DNA of 64,000 nucleotides from Neonectria sp. B-13 (lineage: Eukaryota > Ascomycota > Sordariomycetes > Hypocreales > Nectriaceae): positions 592,591-656,590 of the forward strand of contig NOKP01000016.1 in the NCBI GenBank assembly GCA_002682825.1, read 5' to 3'. The notes beneath the pieces were generated by a model. That model searched no databases and was not told the origin of the DNA. It saw nothing but the letters and a program-made list of their open reading frames with translations. How positions within the stretch are numbered: position 1 is the first letter of the stretch; each line of letters opens with the position of its first letter. Shown piece by piece: positions 44,233 to 55,721 of the stretch. A program made the position numbers and the translations under genes.

Positions 44233-46150
44233 TTACGCTGGGGCATCGTTGTTGCCACAGGAGCGGAGCGCATTCTGGATGAACTGATTCTTGTGGACAG
44301 CTAGGCGAATCTGATCAATTTTCGTTAGTAGGTTGCTTCGACGAATGAGAAAGGATGATACGCTGAAACGTACCTTTTTGCCCCAAACGTAGAGGGCCAG
44401 ACCATAAACACAAGCAACAATGTGTATAGCTCCGATAACGAAGAAGACGCTGAGTGGTCCCTTCTTCGTGAGCCAGTCGTTGACGAAGAAGGAGATGGCG
44501 AACCCCATCACGCACTTGACCAAGGTAACCACCGCATAGGCATCTTGGGCGTATTTCCGGTGGCAGTCAAGCAGGTAGGTGTTGGAGACGAGCGAGAGAA
44601 TTGCCCCAGCGAGTGCCGTCAGACCAAAGAAGAAGACTGGAAGAAACCAGTGGGTGCGGTAGTGAATGGACAGGCCAAATCCCCAGAACCCAGCAGCTCC
44701 TGCAACCAGAGACGGCAGGCAGAGAAGGTTGCGGAACTCGGGCTCGTAGACGCCATTGTTCTTCCGGGACATGTAGGTCACTAGCCAGTCGGACATGGGG
44801 CCGGAGATCGAGTTTCCAATGAGGTTACCGACAAAGGGTGAGAGGACAGTCAGACCGACGGCGCTGGTGGTGAAGCTGTACGGCGGGACGGTGAAGATCT
44901 GTGCCAGACAAGATGAAATAGCAGCAGCAAGTGCTACTGTCAGGCCGTACGAGTAGGCTGCCCAATTGACTGCGGGCAGAAGAAAGGTTGCGAATGGTGA
45001 CAGAATGGATCGCGTGTAGTTTTCATGGCTGAAGCGGCCATTGTACACCTTCAAGCCCTGTACATACGTCTTCTTCCGCTCCAGGCCAATTTCCGATTCG
45101 ATAACATTGGTCTCATGGGTTGACTTCTCGTTTAAGGAAGATGGCGATTGACCCGAGTTGCTAGCATCGTCTGATTCACCAGTGAGGGTTTCGTGGGCGT
45201 CGGTATCGAAATGCTTCGGGCGGATGTAGGTGGTCTCGGGGCAGACGAAGAAAAGCCCAACAATGTATGCGGACAGGAAAATAACACTATGATCTTTGTG
45301 TCAGTACCAAGGAGCTGCTTCCCATGTTTTCTGGCGCAACTCACGCATATCTGAAGGCCCAAACATAGCTTTGACCCTGGACGATCTGAGAGGCGATAAC
45401 CTGGCCCATGGCGTTACCTCCTGAGAGGCCAAAGTGCCAAAGGGCAAGATGAAAACCGCGCTGGTGCGTGAAGAATAAATCTCCGACGCTGGAGCTGACA
45501 AGATACTCGAGTCCGCTCATGGCGCCTCCCCACAGAAAGCGGCCAGCGTAGATATACTTCATGTTCGAGGGATCAGCCAAGACAATGCTGTAGCCAACAA
45601 TGCCGAGGATACCGAGACCCAACAGAACTAAGATCCACGCTTTGTCAGAGTTGTTTTCCTGTATACACAAGGGACCTTGCGGTTCGGGCTTCTTACCTGG
45701 TCGCTTGCCGTACATTCGAGCCAAGGGCGTCGTCAAAATACTCGCAATGCCCATGCCCAGCATGAGGAAGGCGACGGTCCGGGAGAGCTGGGGAATGGTG
45801 GTCCCGATGGTCTTCGCCATGGCTCCGTGGGATGGGTTCAGGAAGAAGCATGTTCCGGAAGCTAGTCCAGTGCCTGCGGAAAGATACCAGCTTTGGCGGA
45901 GTTTTTCGCGACGCGACCAGTCTGTAGGCATGAGTTAGTGGCATGTATACGCATCTGCTATCAGAGGGGACTCACTCAACGGGTCATTGGGGGAGTCGGA
46001 TGGCTGCGGGACCAGCACGATATCTGCATCACGGCCAGTACCGTGCTTGAGGTTGGCAGTGAGGTCACGCGAATGTTCATTGTCGCGGTCGATGTGGACG
46101 GTTCCAGGAACCTTCTCATTCGACGCTGGCTCGAGAACCCAGAGACCCAT
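44233..46150 (-). CDS. HOL1-like MFS (DHA1) transporter, cluster-edge copy
   Basis: Minus-strand exons 46150-45976, 45921-45697, 45639-45345, 45286-44374 and 44310-44233 give 561 residues. SPNDPLNWSRREKLRQ before helix 1, ARMYGKRPAWILVLLG, and DLFFTHQRGFHLALWHFG are the same subfamily marks as in the 20316-22291 gene. A long acidic loop (ETLTGESDDASNSGQ) separates the halves, and YEPEFRNLLCLPS precedes the C-terminal helices. The second intron (45640-45696, 57 nt) has no stop, so retention would insert 19 hydrophilic residues between GKRP and the next helix. It is a proton-coupled plasma-membrane pump of unknown substrate at the left edge of the oxidative gene run. Confidence 0.88.
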
Positions 46151-46979
46151 CTTGGAGATGGAGGATTGATGCAGGCGAAAGACAGGGAAGACTTGCTATG
46201 ATGCTGCGGTGGTGTCGTCTAGAGTCGAGTGCCGATATTCACTTGATGAAGCTCCCTTTAATACGATCTTAAAACGAATGGAACGGCAAGGCTACGAATC
46301 GCGCAAGATCAGTCTTCAATCGTGCCACTCTAGCAAGTCCAAGGTATCTCCCATGTTGAAAGCAATTATTCCGCCGAAAAGAACGACATAGGCAATATTG
46401 ATACCGCTCTTCCCAAGTTCACTCGCTTATCTCTGTGGGGTTGCTGCATTGAGTATCGCCGAACGTCCCACCGCGTCCATTAGCCACCAAGTCACAGGGC
46501 CACTTGGGGAAAATAGTGGGTGGTTCTGGCACGATTGCGCGATCCGACCTAAAAGGCTTGGCCTAAGTCACTTCTCTGAGTCCGGGCGGCTTCTCCAGCC
46601 CAGCAGTCTGGTTCAGGCGGGCTGGTTCCACCACACACTAGTGACCTAGTGCTTCGGCGTTACACACATGCGCGAGACTAACTCTTCACCTCGGAATAGT
46701 CTTATTTCGCAATCGAGAGCCTCGTCCTCGGCGTAAGGGTCTCAAAAAGACCGATCCAGGCAACCGAGAAGTCTGGAGATTGCAGACAGTTTAACAATAT
46801 GGCACCTAATATAATGCATGTGCAAGATCGATAACAAAGGCTCGAATCAATGGGTCTCGCCGTGAATGGGAGCAATTTACTGATAATGCAGAGACAAATA
46901 CATGTGATCGAGCACGTGTCTATTATTCCCATGTGTAAGGTGTAATGTGTATTGTGTGTAGGCGACCGAAGTGTCTTAT
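46151..46979. other. Intergenic DNA between the MFS and BVMO genes
   Basis: 829 bp holding the MFS promoter and the BVMO 3-prime flank. No gene seen. Confidence 0.45.
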
Positions 46980-49100
46980 CTATTTGATATACGTGCCCAG
47001 CGGAAGTCCATGTGCTTCATTGAACGCCCTGCCATCACCCAAATAACGGAATCGGTTCCGTGATTTGTGCTTATACACAAAGTCTTCAAACCGTGGATGT
47101 CTTAGCGATTCGAGAAAGTGGTTAACAGACCCTGGCCATGGCCCTGTTGACAACTAGAGTAAGTAATGCCATCTCAGCGTAACCATGGGGGTCGAGAACT
47201 TACCAATAACCTTTCCATCCGACGTGCCATTCTTGTACCTAAAGTCATTGTATAACATTAGCCTTCCTACTCCCATGTATTTGGTCAAGGAGCGCTCATT
47301 TCTTACCAGCTGGTGCAACTTCCCGTCCACGACATCCCTTTCATGAACTCGTCTTTCCACTCGTTGAACTCATCTGTTGCCTCCTTCGTTACAAGGACGT
47401 AGCGGAGGTCCTGTGTTTGAATCTTCTCCACAAAGGCCAACGCGAAGTCGATCTGGAGCTCGATTGCCGGGATTAAAGAACCGTTACTGATTGGCGAGTT
47501 CGGTCCCGTTGTTGCTGCGAGAATGTTAGAGCCTTCTGGATCGGCAAATGAAGAAGGGAAAAGACATACTGAAATAGTTGGGCATTGATGGGGCTGTCAC
47601 GGAGAGATAGCCCTCCGCACCGTTCTTCGCCCAGACTTCTCGCAGATCGACACCGTCTAGCCCGACAATGGGGAATCGGGGCACGAAAGACGTATTGTAC
47701 CCTGTGGCGGTGATGATCACATCTACCTCGTAGAAAATTCCCGAGGCAGTCAGGATACCTTCCTCCGTCACTTTTGAGATAGGCGAGGTCTCGACTTGGA
47801 CGTTATCGGCAACCAGAGCTTCCAGGTATCCATGCCCCGGGGTTACCCTAGTCATGTCAGTCCATCTGCTCGACCGGTATGCTCATCAACGCACCTGCGA
47901 CACCCGAGTTCAAACTTGGGTATAAGCTTCTCGCACAGCTCAGGATCATTGTTCAGCTTTGCTCGCATGGCCTTGGTGACGTTCTCGACACCAAGCTTCT
48001 GCGCCCCCGAGTGCTTGTAAAACGAAGGGAAACGTGCGTTCATAGCATGTTCAACTTCCTGACGGTACTGTAGGAAGTGATCCTCGTCGTCTCGGAACCG
48101 CTCCCTTTGTTTCTCACTGTAGGCCGTGTTGCGCCCATGAGTCGCGAAGCCGCCGGCAAACTCGGCAGCGATCCAGGAAGGGGATCTGTGGAAACTGACA
48201 AGCTTCTGGACAACTGGGAAAAGGATTGTTTGAGCTTAGTCCAGGACAGCTAAAGGGGCTTGCTCACCTGGTTGTATTGTCGGCACAATTTGGATAGCCG
48301 ACGCGCCGGCACCGATTACCGCAACCCTCTTATTGCTGAGATCAATGCTGTCGTCCCAGTTTGCGGTATGGACCAATTTCCCTTTGAAGTCGTGCAGCCC
48401 CTGGATGTCAGGCCATTTCCAGTTGCTGCGAGGTCAATTATGAGTATAGTCCCTTTACTTGGTAAGCCTGGGTCACACTCACTTCAAAACACCGCCACTG
48501 TTCACAAAGACCTCAGCCTCATCTATGAAGCTCTCCCCTGTCTGCAGATTTGTGACTGTGATCTTCCAGACCGCGGCAGCATCATTCCACTCAGCTCTCG
48601 TGATGACATGCTGAAACTTGGCGTGCTCATAGACTCCGTAATCCCGGGCCAGTTTCTTGTAGAACTGTTGGAGTTCCTGGCCACTTGCATATCTGTTCAC
48701 ATGGTTAATAGAGAGGGCTTGCGTAAGCATGAATGCAGCGATGTTCTGACTTACACTTTCGTCCAATCAGGATTTCTGTCCACCAGTGATCAGCACGTTG
48801 AATTTGCTCGAAAGACTTGGAAAAGAGTAAAACAACTTACCCAGCCCAGGTAAATGTATAGCAATGAGCAGGCACATCGCATGAGGCGCCTGGATATTTT
48901 GACTCAAACCACGTACCACCAACGTCGGGGTTCTTCTCGTAAATGGTGAAGGACACATTTTCAAGTTCTTTGGCTTTGTATGTGAACGCGATGCCTGAGA
49001 GCCCTGCGCCAAGCACGACAACCCGAATCGGTTTGCGTTCATTCACATAGTTGTCGCTGATGATGTCGCTTTTCAGCGTCGGCCAGTCTCGTGGTGGCAT
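46980..49100 (-). CDS. Baeyer-Villiger flavin monooxygenase
   Basis: The nine minus-strand exons are 49100-48841, 48775-48755, 48692-48483, 48425-48268, 48213-47895, 47847-47570, 47514-47307, 47238-47204 and 47143-46980, giving 550 residues. The enzyme inserts one oxygen next to a ketone (FAD, NADPH, O2) to yield an ester or lactone. The FAD Rossmann motif [10 protein letters not shown] lies at about residues 28-37. The Baeyer-Villiger fingerprint [12 protein letters not shown] is at about 177-188 and the NADPH motif [13 protein letters not shown] near 200. Family blocks [43 protein letters not shown] and [19 protein letters not shown] are present. Start MPPRDWP is the first ATG; more upstream codons are open but lack an ATG. 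It is divergent from the SDR at 49586. Confidence 0.93.
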
Positions 49101-49585
49101 GGTTGATTGATGGTCAGGTCGAGGTAGAAGCTCTGGGTTGAGAATCCACGGATGCGGCAGGGTCTGGCTTTGCACTCAAAGGTCCTGGGCGGCGAGAGGT
49201 ATCACGCAATTATCAACAGGCTAGGATCATTATATTGGACCAGTTTAACGCCGTTGAACCTAGCGAGCCCGTGGAATGACGGGGAAGACAAGCGCCTCCA
49301 AAGAGTCCAAAAACGGTAACGCCGGAGCTAGTGATTCGTCAGTGGATAGAGCTCACTAACAAATCCGGGTCGAAATCATCTCATCTCATCCTCGCTTGCG
49401 TGACGAGATAGAGGACGAGGATCTATTTCGAAGGTGCTTGACTACGTCTCTGATGGACAAGCGATTATTTCAAAAGTAACGGTTGGCCACTTGCGTCGCT
49501 TTTCAGCATCTATTGTGAGAAAGTTAGCAAACCATCTGACCTTTGTCGACAAAAAACGAGACTACTAATTACATCAAAGCTCAGA
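49101..49585. promoter_or_regulatory. Bidirectional BVMO/SDR promoter
   Basis: These 485 bp separate two head-to-head start codons, so the pair is probably co-transcribed from a shared region. The gap contains one palindromic Zn2Cys6-type site (separate entry). Confidence 0.55.
49314..49324. promoter_or_regulatory. CGG-N5-CCG palindrome, possible Zn2Cys6 operator
   Basis: The 11-bp sequence cggtaacgccg is an inverted CGG pair with 5-bp spacing, about midway between the divergent BVMO and SDR starts. Inverted CGG half-sites are the classic target of Zn2Cys6 dimers, and such a regulator is encoded 3.3 kb away. A single site of this length can occur by chance. Confidence 0.3.
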
Positions 49586-50715
49586 ATGACTTCAATTGAG
49601 ATTCCAGCCAACGACGTGGTGTTTGAGCACGCCCGCGGAAAGGTCGTGATATTGACTGGTGAGCTCATCCGGCTAGGAGTCTTACTGACAGAAGCCCAAG
49701 TTACCTTGCCTGTGTGAGAATCATAAACTAACGGTAGCATCATACGATAGGTGGTGCAACTGGTATCGGAGAAGCAGTGTAAGACCGACCGTCTGAGATG
49801 CTGCCGCATCATGGCGCTCCAATGATTACGCATCAAGCAAGCTGACGTGAGCATCATTTTAGAGTACAAACCTTCCATCGGCTAGGAGCCGTCGTGAACT
49901 TCCTGGATACAAACAAGGCTGCTGGCGAGAAGCTTGAGGAGAGATTGGGCAAGTGAGTTTCCCGTCACCACACACGTCGATTGGCACTGCAGATGTGTTG
50001 ACGCGAGTACTCGTTTAGAAATGCCAAGTTCTTCCACGGCTCGGTGACCAGCTGGACAGACCAGCTACGAATCTTCGAGAAGACGGTCGCGGAGCATGGG
50101 CGGGTTGACATAGTCGTCGCCAATGCCGGAGTTGACGAGGTTGTCGAGGATGTATTTCGGGATGTTTTTGATGAGTCAGGCCACCTTGCGCCGCCTAAGC
50201 TGACCGTGGTGGATGTCAACCTCAACGGCGTGCTGTATACAACCAAGCTGGCGTTGAGTTACTTCAGGCGCCTTAAGATCCAAGGCTCGCTTGTCGCCAC
50301 TGGCTCAGCCGCCTCGTATCTCGATACTCCGGGAATCCCAGTCTACAACGCGACGAAGCACGGGGTCATTGGGCTGGTCCGGTCACTACGAGACAGTCTG
50401 GAAGAGGAGGGCCTCATCCGCGTCAATGTCGTCGCTCCATGGTTCACGCAGACTCAGTTCACGGAGCATATTCTTGAAGTCTGGAAGAAGCAAGGCCTGC
50501 CTGTCAACCAGCCTGAGGATATAGCGAGGGCCACGGTGTTTTTGTCACTCAACTCCGAGTACCACGGCAAGTCGATCTTCGTGGCAGCGGGCAAATACAC
50601 AGAGTTCGAAGGCGCGGTTGATGGCTCGAGGGATATCTGGCTGGGAAAGCAGAACACAGCTTGGGTGGATCAGCGCAAGGCGAACAAGATCAAGCTTGGC
50701 AAGCAGGATGACTAA
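49586..50715 (+). CDS. Classical short-chain dehydrogenase/reductase
   Basis: Exons 49586-49658, 49751-49778, 49863-49952 and 50019-50715 give 295 residues. The coenzyme motif TGGATGIG is split across the first intron. Next come FLDTNKAAGEK, the VANAG motif (DIVVANAGVDEV), the catalytic Ser in VATGSAASYL, and the YxxxK pair in VYNATKHG. The Asp in FLDTN after the second strand favours NAD(H). Proteins of this type oxidise secondary alcohols or reduce ketones; some fungal relatives resemble 15-hydroxyprostaglandin dehydrogenase. Sharing a promoter with the BVMO suggests it makes or removes the ketone handled by that enzyme; this is inference. Confidence 0.92.
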
Positions 50716-51301
50716 ACGTCTCGATAGAGGACTCGAATATGTCGGAGTCTTCCGTAGGTAGTCTACAGAGTAGATAACAAAACCTCCGTTATTTCCCCTC
50801 TTTTTGTGGTTTCTCTACTAGTCTTGAAATGGGCGGTTTAATCGGCGCCTGTGATGTAGTTTACCCCATGTTGTTGAACTCAGAAACAGCTATCCTTAAA
50901 CAGCAACACCGAGCAGGGTCTAGAAACGGGGTCTACTTTTAGACTAGAAAACGGTAATAACTCTGGCTCTAAGCGATGCCAAAACGACATCACTCCTGAT
51001 ATCACGCAATTGTTTCTCTTCCAGACTTTTGGTAGCTTGCTCAAGGACGCAAATACGGTAGTTATATCGGAGAACGCAGATGACATTACACGGTACAAAC
51101 AGTTTTGAAACTCAGTTCAAGGCATTTCACGATGTTGGTTGTCACAGGCTTCAATGTTACTACGCGATGCACGAACCGAAGACAGGGTAGAATGTGCTAT
51201 GTATGGCAGAGGATTACCATTTGTTATTTTATTTCACCTCAAAACGTGATCAAGGCCTCTGAAGCGAGCATTGTCGATTGACTTAGGTATAAGGAAAGTT
51301 C
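50716..51301. other. Convergent intergenic gap
   Basis: 586 bp between the SDR and the alpha/beta hydrolase, without a supported gene. Confidence 0.5.
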
Positions 51302-52171
51302 TCAAGATTTCACCTCCAACACACTCCTGACCAACTCGTGGAACTTCTCAGGCTGTTGAATATTGGCAATATGTCCGGCGCCCTTGATGACAGCAACCGC
51401 ACTCCCTGTATTCTCTGCCATTGTCTTTGTTTCTGCCTGCACAAGGTCGGCATCCTCATCCCCTACCACGAATGTTACCTTCTCACCATCACCGTGCTCC
51501 TTGATGGACTTTACGTGTGGCCAAAGCTCAAGCTTCCGGAGGGCAGAAACGTTGGCTAGATAACCCTCAAGCCTTTGCTGCCCTACAAGCTTCGTAATGA
51601 GTGCGGCCTGTTCACGATGGGAAGAGATCCAGGCAGAGTTGAACCAGCGTTCGACGCTTTGCTGAGCCAAAGTCTCCATCCCATGTTTTTGAGCGAAAGC
51701 GATGCGAGCATCCCATACTCCGTCGTCTCCAGCAGTGACATGTGCCCGTGATCCAACGATCAAGAGGTGGCGAAATCTTGCCGCATGTTGCGCCGCCAGA
51801 GCAACACCGACGCCGCCACCGATACTCAGCCCAATGAAGGCCTCTGCAACCTGGATGCCCAGGTGGTCCAGCAGTTTCACAACATCTGATGCTAGGTCCT
51901 CGATTGTGTGCCCCCGTTCATAGTCGAAGTCGGGTGCACTGGAGAGCGGGGACTGGCCATGGAAACGTGAGTCGTAACGGACAATGGTGTAGCTGTCTGA
52001 GAAGGCACGAGAGAAGTCATCCCAGAGCCAGGTCGCCGACGAGAGGGAATTGGAGAGTATGATGACGGGCCTGTTCGAAGAAAGGGGTAGCGCCTGATTA
52101 ACGGTGTAGAAGAGCCGAATTGGCGGGCTCTCTTGGACGGTCAGCAGACCCGAAGTGCTGTCGGTAGTCAT
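51302..52171 (-). CDS. Alpha/beta hydrolase, enol-lactonase (PcaD)-like
   Basis: This is a single-exon 289-residue protein starting MTTDSTSGLL; upstream in-frame codons lie in the leader. Fold marks in order are IILSNSLSSATWLWDD (oxyanion strand), VRYDSRFHGQS, the nucleophile elbow AFIGLSIGGG with Ser116, the acid strand TFVVGDEDADLV, and the catalytic His in IKGAGHIANIQQPEKF. NSLG..W-type openings and RYDxRGHG-like motifs are typical of 3-oxoadipate enol-lactonases and related C-O hydrolases of ring-degradation pathways. As the nearest hydrolase to the BVMO it is a natural candidate to open the ester or lactone; this is inference. Confidence 0.88.
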   Translation of the reverse strand: MTTDSTSGLLTVQESPPIRLFYTVNQALPLSSNRPVIILSNSLSSATWLWDDFSRAFSDSYTIVRYDSRFHGQSPLSSAPDFDYERGHTIEDLASDVVKLLDHLGIQVAEAFIGLSIGGGVGVALAAQHAARFRHLLIVGSRAHVTAGDDGVWDARIAFAQKHGMETLAQQSVERWFNSAWISSHREQAALITKLVGQQRLEGYLANVSALRKLELWPHVKSIKEHGDGEKVTFVVGDEDADLVQAETKTMAENTGSAVAVIKGAGHIANIQQPEKFHELVRSVLEVKS

Positions 52172-52623
52172 GACTCTAGCTAGATAAAATTCCGTTGATT
52201 TCGCAAGAATCTGAATACTCAGTTGTGAGATTTGTATTTCGGATGAGGAGCTTCTCCGCACTCTGAGGGCCGCGCGATGGTGTAATACGACGGCCCTTGT
52301 GGCGCGATCCGCCGACTCGGGACGAGGCCGGCGTTGCTCCATTTAGTCAAGCGTCAAGCACGCAAATATGCAGGACACCATGTTCTACGAAAGCCTGACG
52401 GATGATTAATTAACGTGTAAAGAGTACCTATTTGGTGTCCTTAAGACTTGCATGCCAAGAGTCGGCGGAACCGAAAACGGTGTAGCTAAGTGGTAGCTGG
52501 CAACATGGGAGGAGTTTATTCCCAGAAGGTGGATTACCCTTGGTTCATTGAATGCCGATTCCATCCGGTTGCAAGCATTGGCTCGGGTCACTCAAGTCGT
52601 CGCCCAGTCCAAAATAGTTGACC
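52172..52623. promoter_or_regulatory. Hydrolase promoter region with an inverted repeat
   Basis: 452 bp between same-strand genes. Near 52240-52258 the imperfect palindrome gaggagcttctc is flanked by CGG and CCG, again a possible Zn2Cys6-type element but unproven. No gene seen. Confidence 0.3.
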
Positions 52624-55600
52624 CTAGATGGTCAGGTCAGCAATTGTGCCTACCAGGGAAGACGAAAGTCGCCGGCAGACTAACCATTGCTCGACATTGA
52701 GTGAATCAGCAGACCCCGCACCCAGAGGCAGCTCGAAGTCAGGCGATGGTTGCGATGCGTCTTCAAGGAAATATTGAGTAGCCGGCGAGTGTCCGGTGTC
52801 GAAAGACGTCGTCGAATGGCCGAAACTAAGGCCAGCAAGACTACTGCCCTCGTAACGGAAGTCAGTAGCCAGCAGTCTGCGGTAATTCGGCATGAGCGGT
52901 TCATCCAGGCTACGAACGTCTTTTTAATGTGCTTACTGTTCCATGTAAGAGTTGGTGATATCGCTAGATGTGCGCAGGCCTGGCAATAAAGTGTGCCACT
53001 GATCACCAAACGAGGACGGGGGCTGTTTATTTGAGATCTGCATGTGAGCCTGAAGTGCCTCGAATAGACGATGAACCAACGACGCGCTGATCCAGAGCTG
53101 GCTGAACTCGAATAGCATGTTCAAGCAGAGCGAATACTTGCTCTGGGCATCTCTGCGCACCTCAATATTGGACGACTGTGCTTCGATCAAGAAGAATATG
53201 AGACAGTTGTAGAGAGTGACGGTTCTGCGGTTCAGAGTTAGAACATTCGCACATTCTGCAAGGTCCAAAATACCCATTCTTTCTTACAGCTGTCCAGTGA
53301 ACCTGAGTAGGTGTCCGTATGCTCTGACGTTTCGCATTGTCTTGCTGACCATTGTTGCAGCGGCGATTCCACGCGCCTGACAATACTGAAGCTCGGCTTC
53401 AGCCCGCCCATTTGCCGGTCGTGAGACAGCCTTGTCGCGAAATCGCAACATGACGTTGGTGCTGCAGAATTAATTTAGCCCTCGCTGCGAAGCCTGGGGG
53501 GGGGGATTCTGTGGCTAAACCTACTAGTAGAGGATGTGGAGGAACGACGGCCAGAAGCTGTGCTGTTGTACATCGTCGACATCGTACTTGACAATATCTG
53601 GGATCTTAGCGATCGACTCTCGACACAGACGAAGACCCTCATCATTGAAATTATCGGCGCACCCGAATATTCTAGCCTTCAATCCGGGGGGTGCGGAATG
53701 GTTCTCTACCGCGGCCTCTCGACCTGCTATCGATCCAGTCATGTGGTGGTGAAGCCGCTGCCTCACGAACTGGTCTCTTTGGATGTGGTGTAATATCTCG
53801 GCTGCTTTGACCATCTCAATCGAGAAGGCCACCTCCGTACTCGAGTAGGGGTATCTGTGCAGCTCCAGGGGGACACCTATTTCCTCAATGAAGTCGGCTG
53901 CACAGAGAGGTTGGACGTCGAAGTCAGATAGGGATAGAATGCACGGAAGACCGTGGGAGACGGCTACTGCGACATCTCGTTGCTAGCAGGACGACTACCA
54001 GTTAGTATGACGAGAAAACTTGACGGCTAGAAGATCGTTTCGGGTAACCCACGAAGCAAGTCCACCATATACGTTTCCAAGACCGCACCTGAACGATATC
54101 GGCCTGCGGGTAATGGTCCCTGTGATGTTAGATTAGCAAACACATCCAAACAAGTTGGAGAGAGAATTCATGTACCATCGGTGCATCCCCATGCTCTGAG
54201 CTGTGTTGATAGCATCAACTGCACAAGATCGCATGTTTCTCCCACCGTCATCCTTCTTATCCCACCACCACGTCAGTAGGAGCAGGGCTTGCACTCTCAC
54301 AAGCCGATTCTGTTCATATCCAGTGTCCAGCAGCGCCTAGTGACATTCGAGTTAGCCAGTCCACAACCATATCCGAGCGCAGGCATTCCGGGGTCGAATC
54401 TTTCACAAATAGCTACCTTGGTGGCTTTGTAGAATCTCTGGGCACTGCTTTGGTTGGTCCCCTTGTTATCGAGTAGTGCCGGATTCCTGCATGCCCGTGA
54501 TCCAGAAGTAAAGATGGCAAATAAAAGTAGACGGCTTGGGTTCCCGTGCTGGTAGAACGCGGTGAGAAACTCCTTGCGGTTAATAACCGGTGCAGTCGGG
54601 TGCACATCTGCAAAGTAGGCTTCGATCAAGTCCTCCTGGAGTTTTCGGGGAGGGAGGTCGAATGCCCCCTTGGTCTTCAAATACTCCATGTCGGCAGAGT
54701 CCAGCGTGGCAACTTGCTGCTCCAAATCTAGAGTAGGGCGGTTCGACATGTCAACGTTGATGGGGCGAAAAGCGCGAGCGTCAGCTAGTCTACTCCAATC
54801 GTTATAACTTCCAGCATCTGCTGGGACTTCTCTTTCACTTGGCCCTCGGAATGACGGCGCATAAGGCCCGAGTATATCACCAAAATAGGCCTCAAATCTT
54901 TCTAGTGATGCTGGTTCTTGGGTCCTCATAACATGCTGCATGCCTAATGGTGCGTTTGGGTGCGTGGGTAGTTGAGAGAGGTGCGTGTCGTCGCGCCCCA
55001 GCGCCTCGAGCGCCATGTCATCGGATAAATAAGGAAGAGATGAGTCCTCACTCGGACTGGGCTGATCGGGAGCCGAATAAGCAGCAAATGGACTCACACC
55101 TGCTGATTTAGGCGCGGACGATGATGTCGTCGATGGTCCCGAGCTGTTGCCAGCTTGATACGGTGTGTCAAGCGAGTCTGACACTTGATCACTAACAGCG
55201 AGAGTCAGTGAAGAAGTATACGCGAATATCAATTCCAAGATATCACCAACTGTGTTGTTGTTACTGTTGGAGCACCACGCCTTGGCTGGACAACATCGGC
55301 TCCTCGAGCCCGGCCATCAAGATGAGTCCTAGACGTTTCAGTCAGTGTCTGTAAGTGACAACGGCATTGCTGGAACTTTACCGGCATGTTTCCCCAGCTA
55401 TGTCACAGTTCTGGACTTTGAATCAGCTTGGTTATACTCACAGCGTGATTGAAGCTATGGTATGTGTTGTTGGAGAGGCCATGAAATACACGATCTAGAA
55501 CAAACCAACCTTGCATGGCCCTCCTCTCTGTGAACCTTGCCAAAATGTCAGAACTTGGGTTCGAAGCCAAACGGAGTAACACAGTTTCTTTTAAAAGAGA

Positions 55601-55721
55601 ACCCACCTGCATCGCACTTCACTTTGCGCTCATGGCAGCGCACACAAGCAGTTGTGTTGAGCTTCCGCTTCTTGGTGAACCACGACGGATCCACCTGAAT
55701 GAGGCTAATGTCTAGATTCAT
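52624..55721 (-). CDS. Zn2Cys6 transcription factor with fungal-specific middle domain, 11 exons
   Basis: Minus-strand exons: 55721-55607, 55523-55510, 55410-55382, 55328-55251, 55191-54417, 54336-54176, 54119-54053, 53982-53525, 53461-53288, 53224-52937, 52876-52624; 803 residues. The zinc cluster ACVRCHERKVKCDAGGPCKN, then CDIAGETC, is spread over exons 1-3, with a 14-nt exon supplying the middle. Basic residues precede it (FTKKRKLN). The middle homology domain (about 260-500) has LIEAYFADVHPTAPVINRKE, SGSRACRNPALL, SMGMHRW, SWKRIWWTCF and RDVAVAVSHGLPC. A later block (FLHILYYTNVMLRF) matches cutinase-regulator-type CTF1-beta proteins. Central in the oxidative gene run, it is the likely local regulator. 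The true start could lie further upstream, and the last codons depend on whether the terminal exon is spliced again. Confidence 0.85.

Noticed and set aside
53504..53513. Run of about ten G in the large regulator gene
   Set aside because: It lies inside an intron (53462-53524), so it does not break the reading frame; it may be a length-polymorphic run only.
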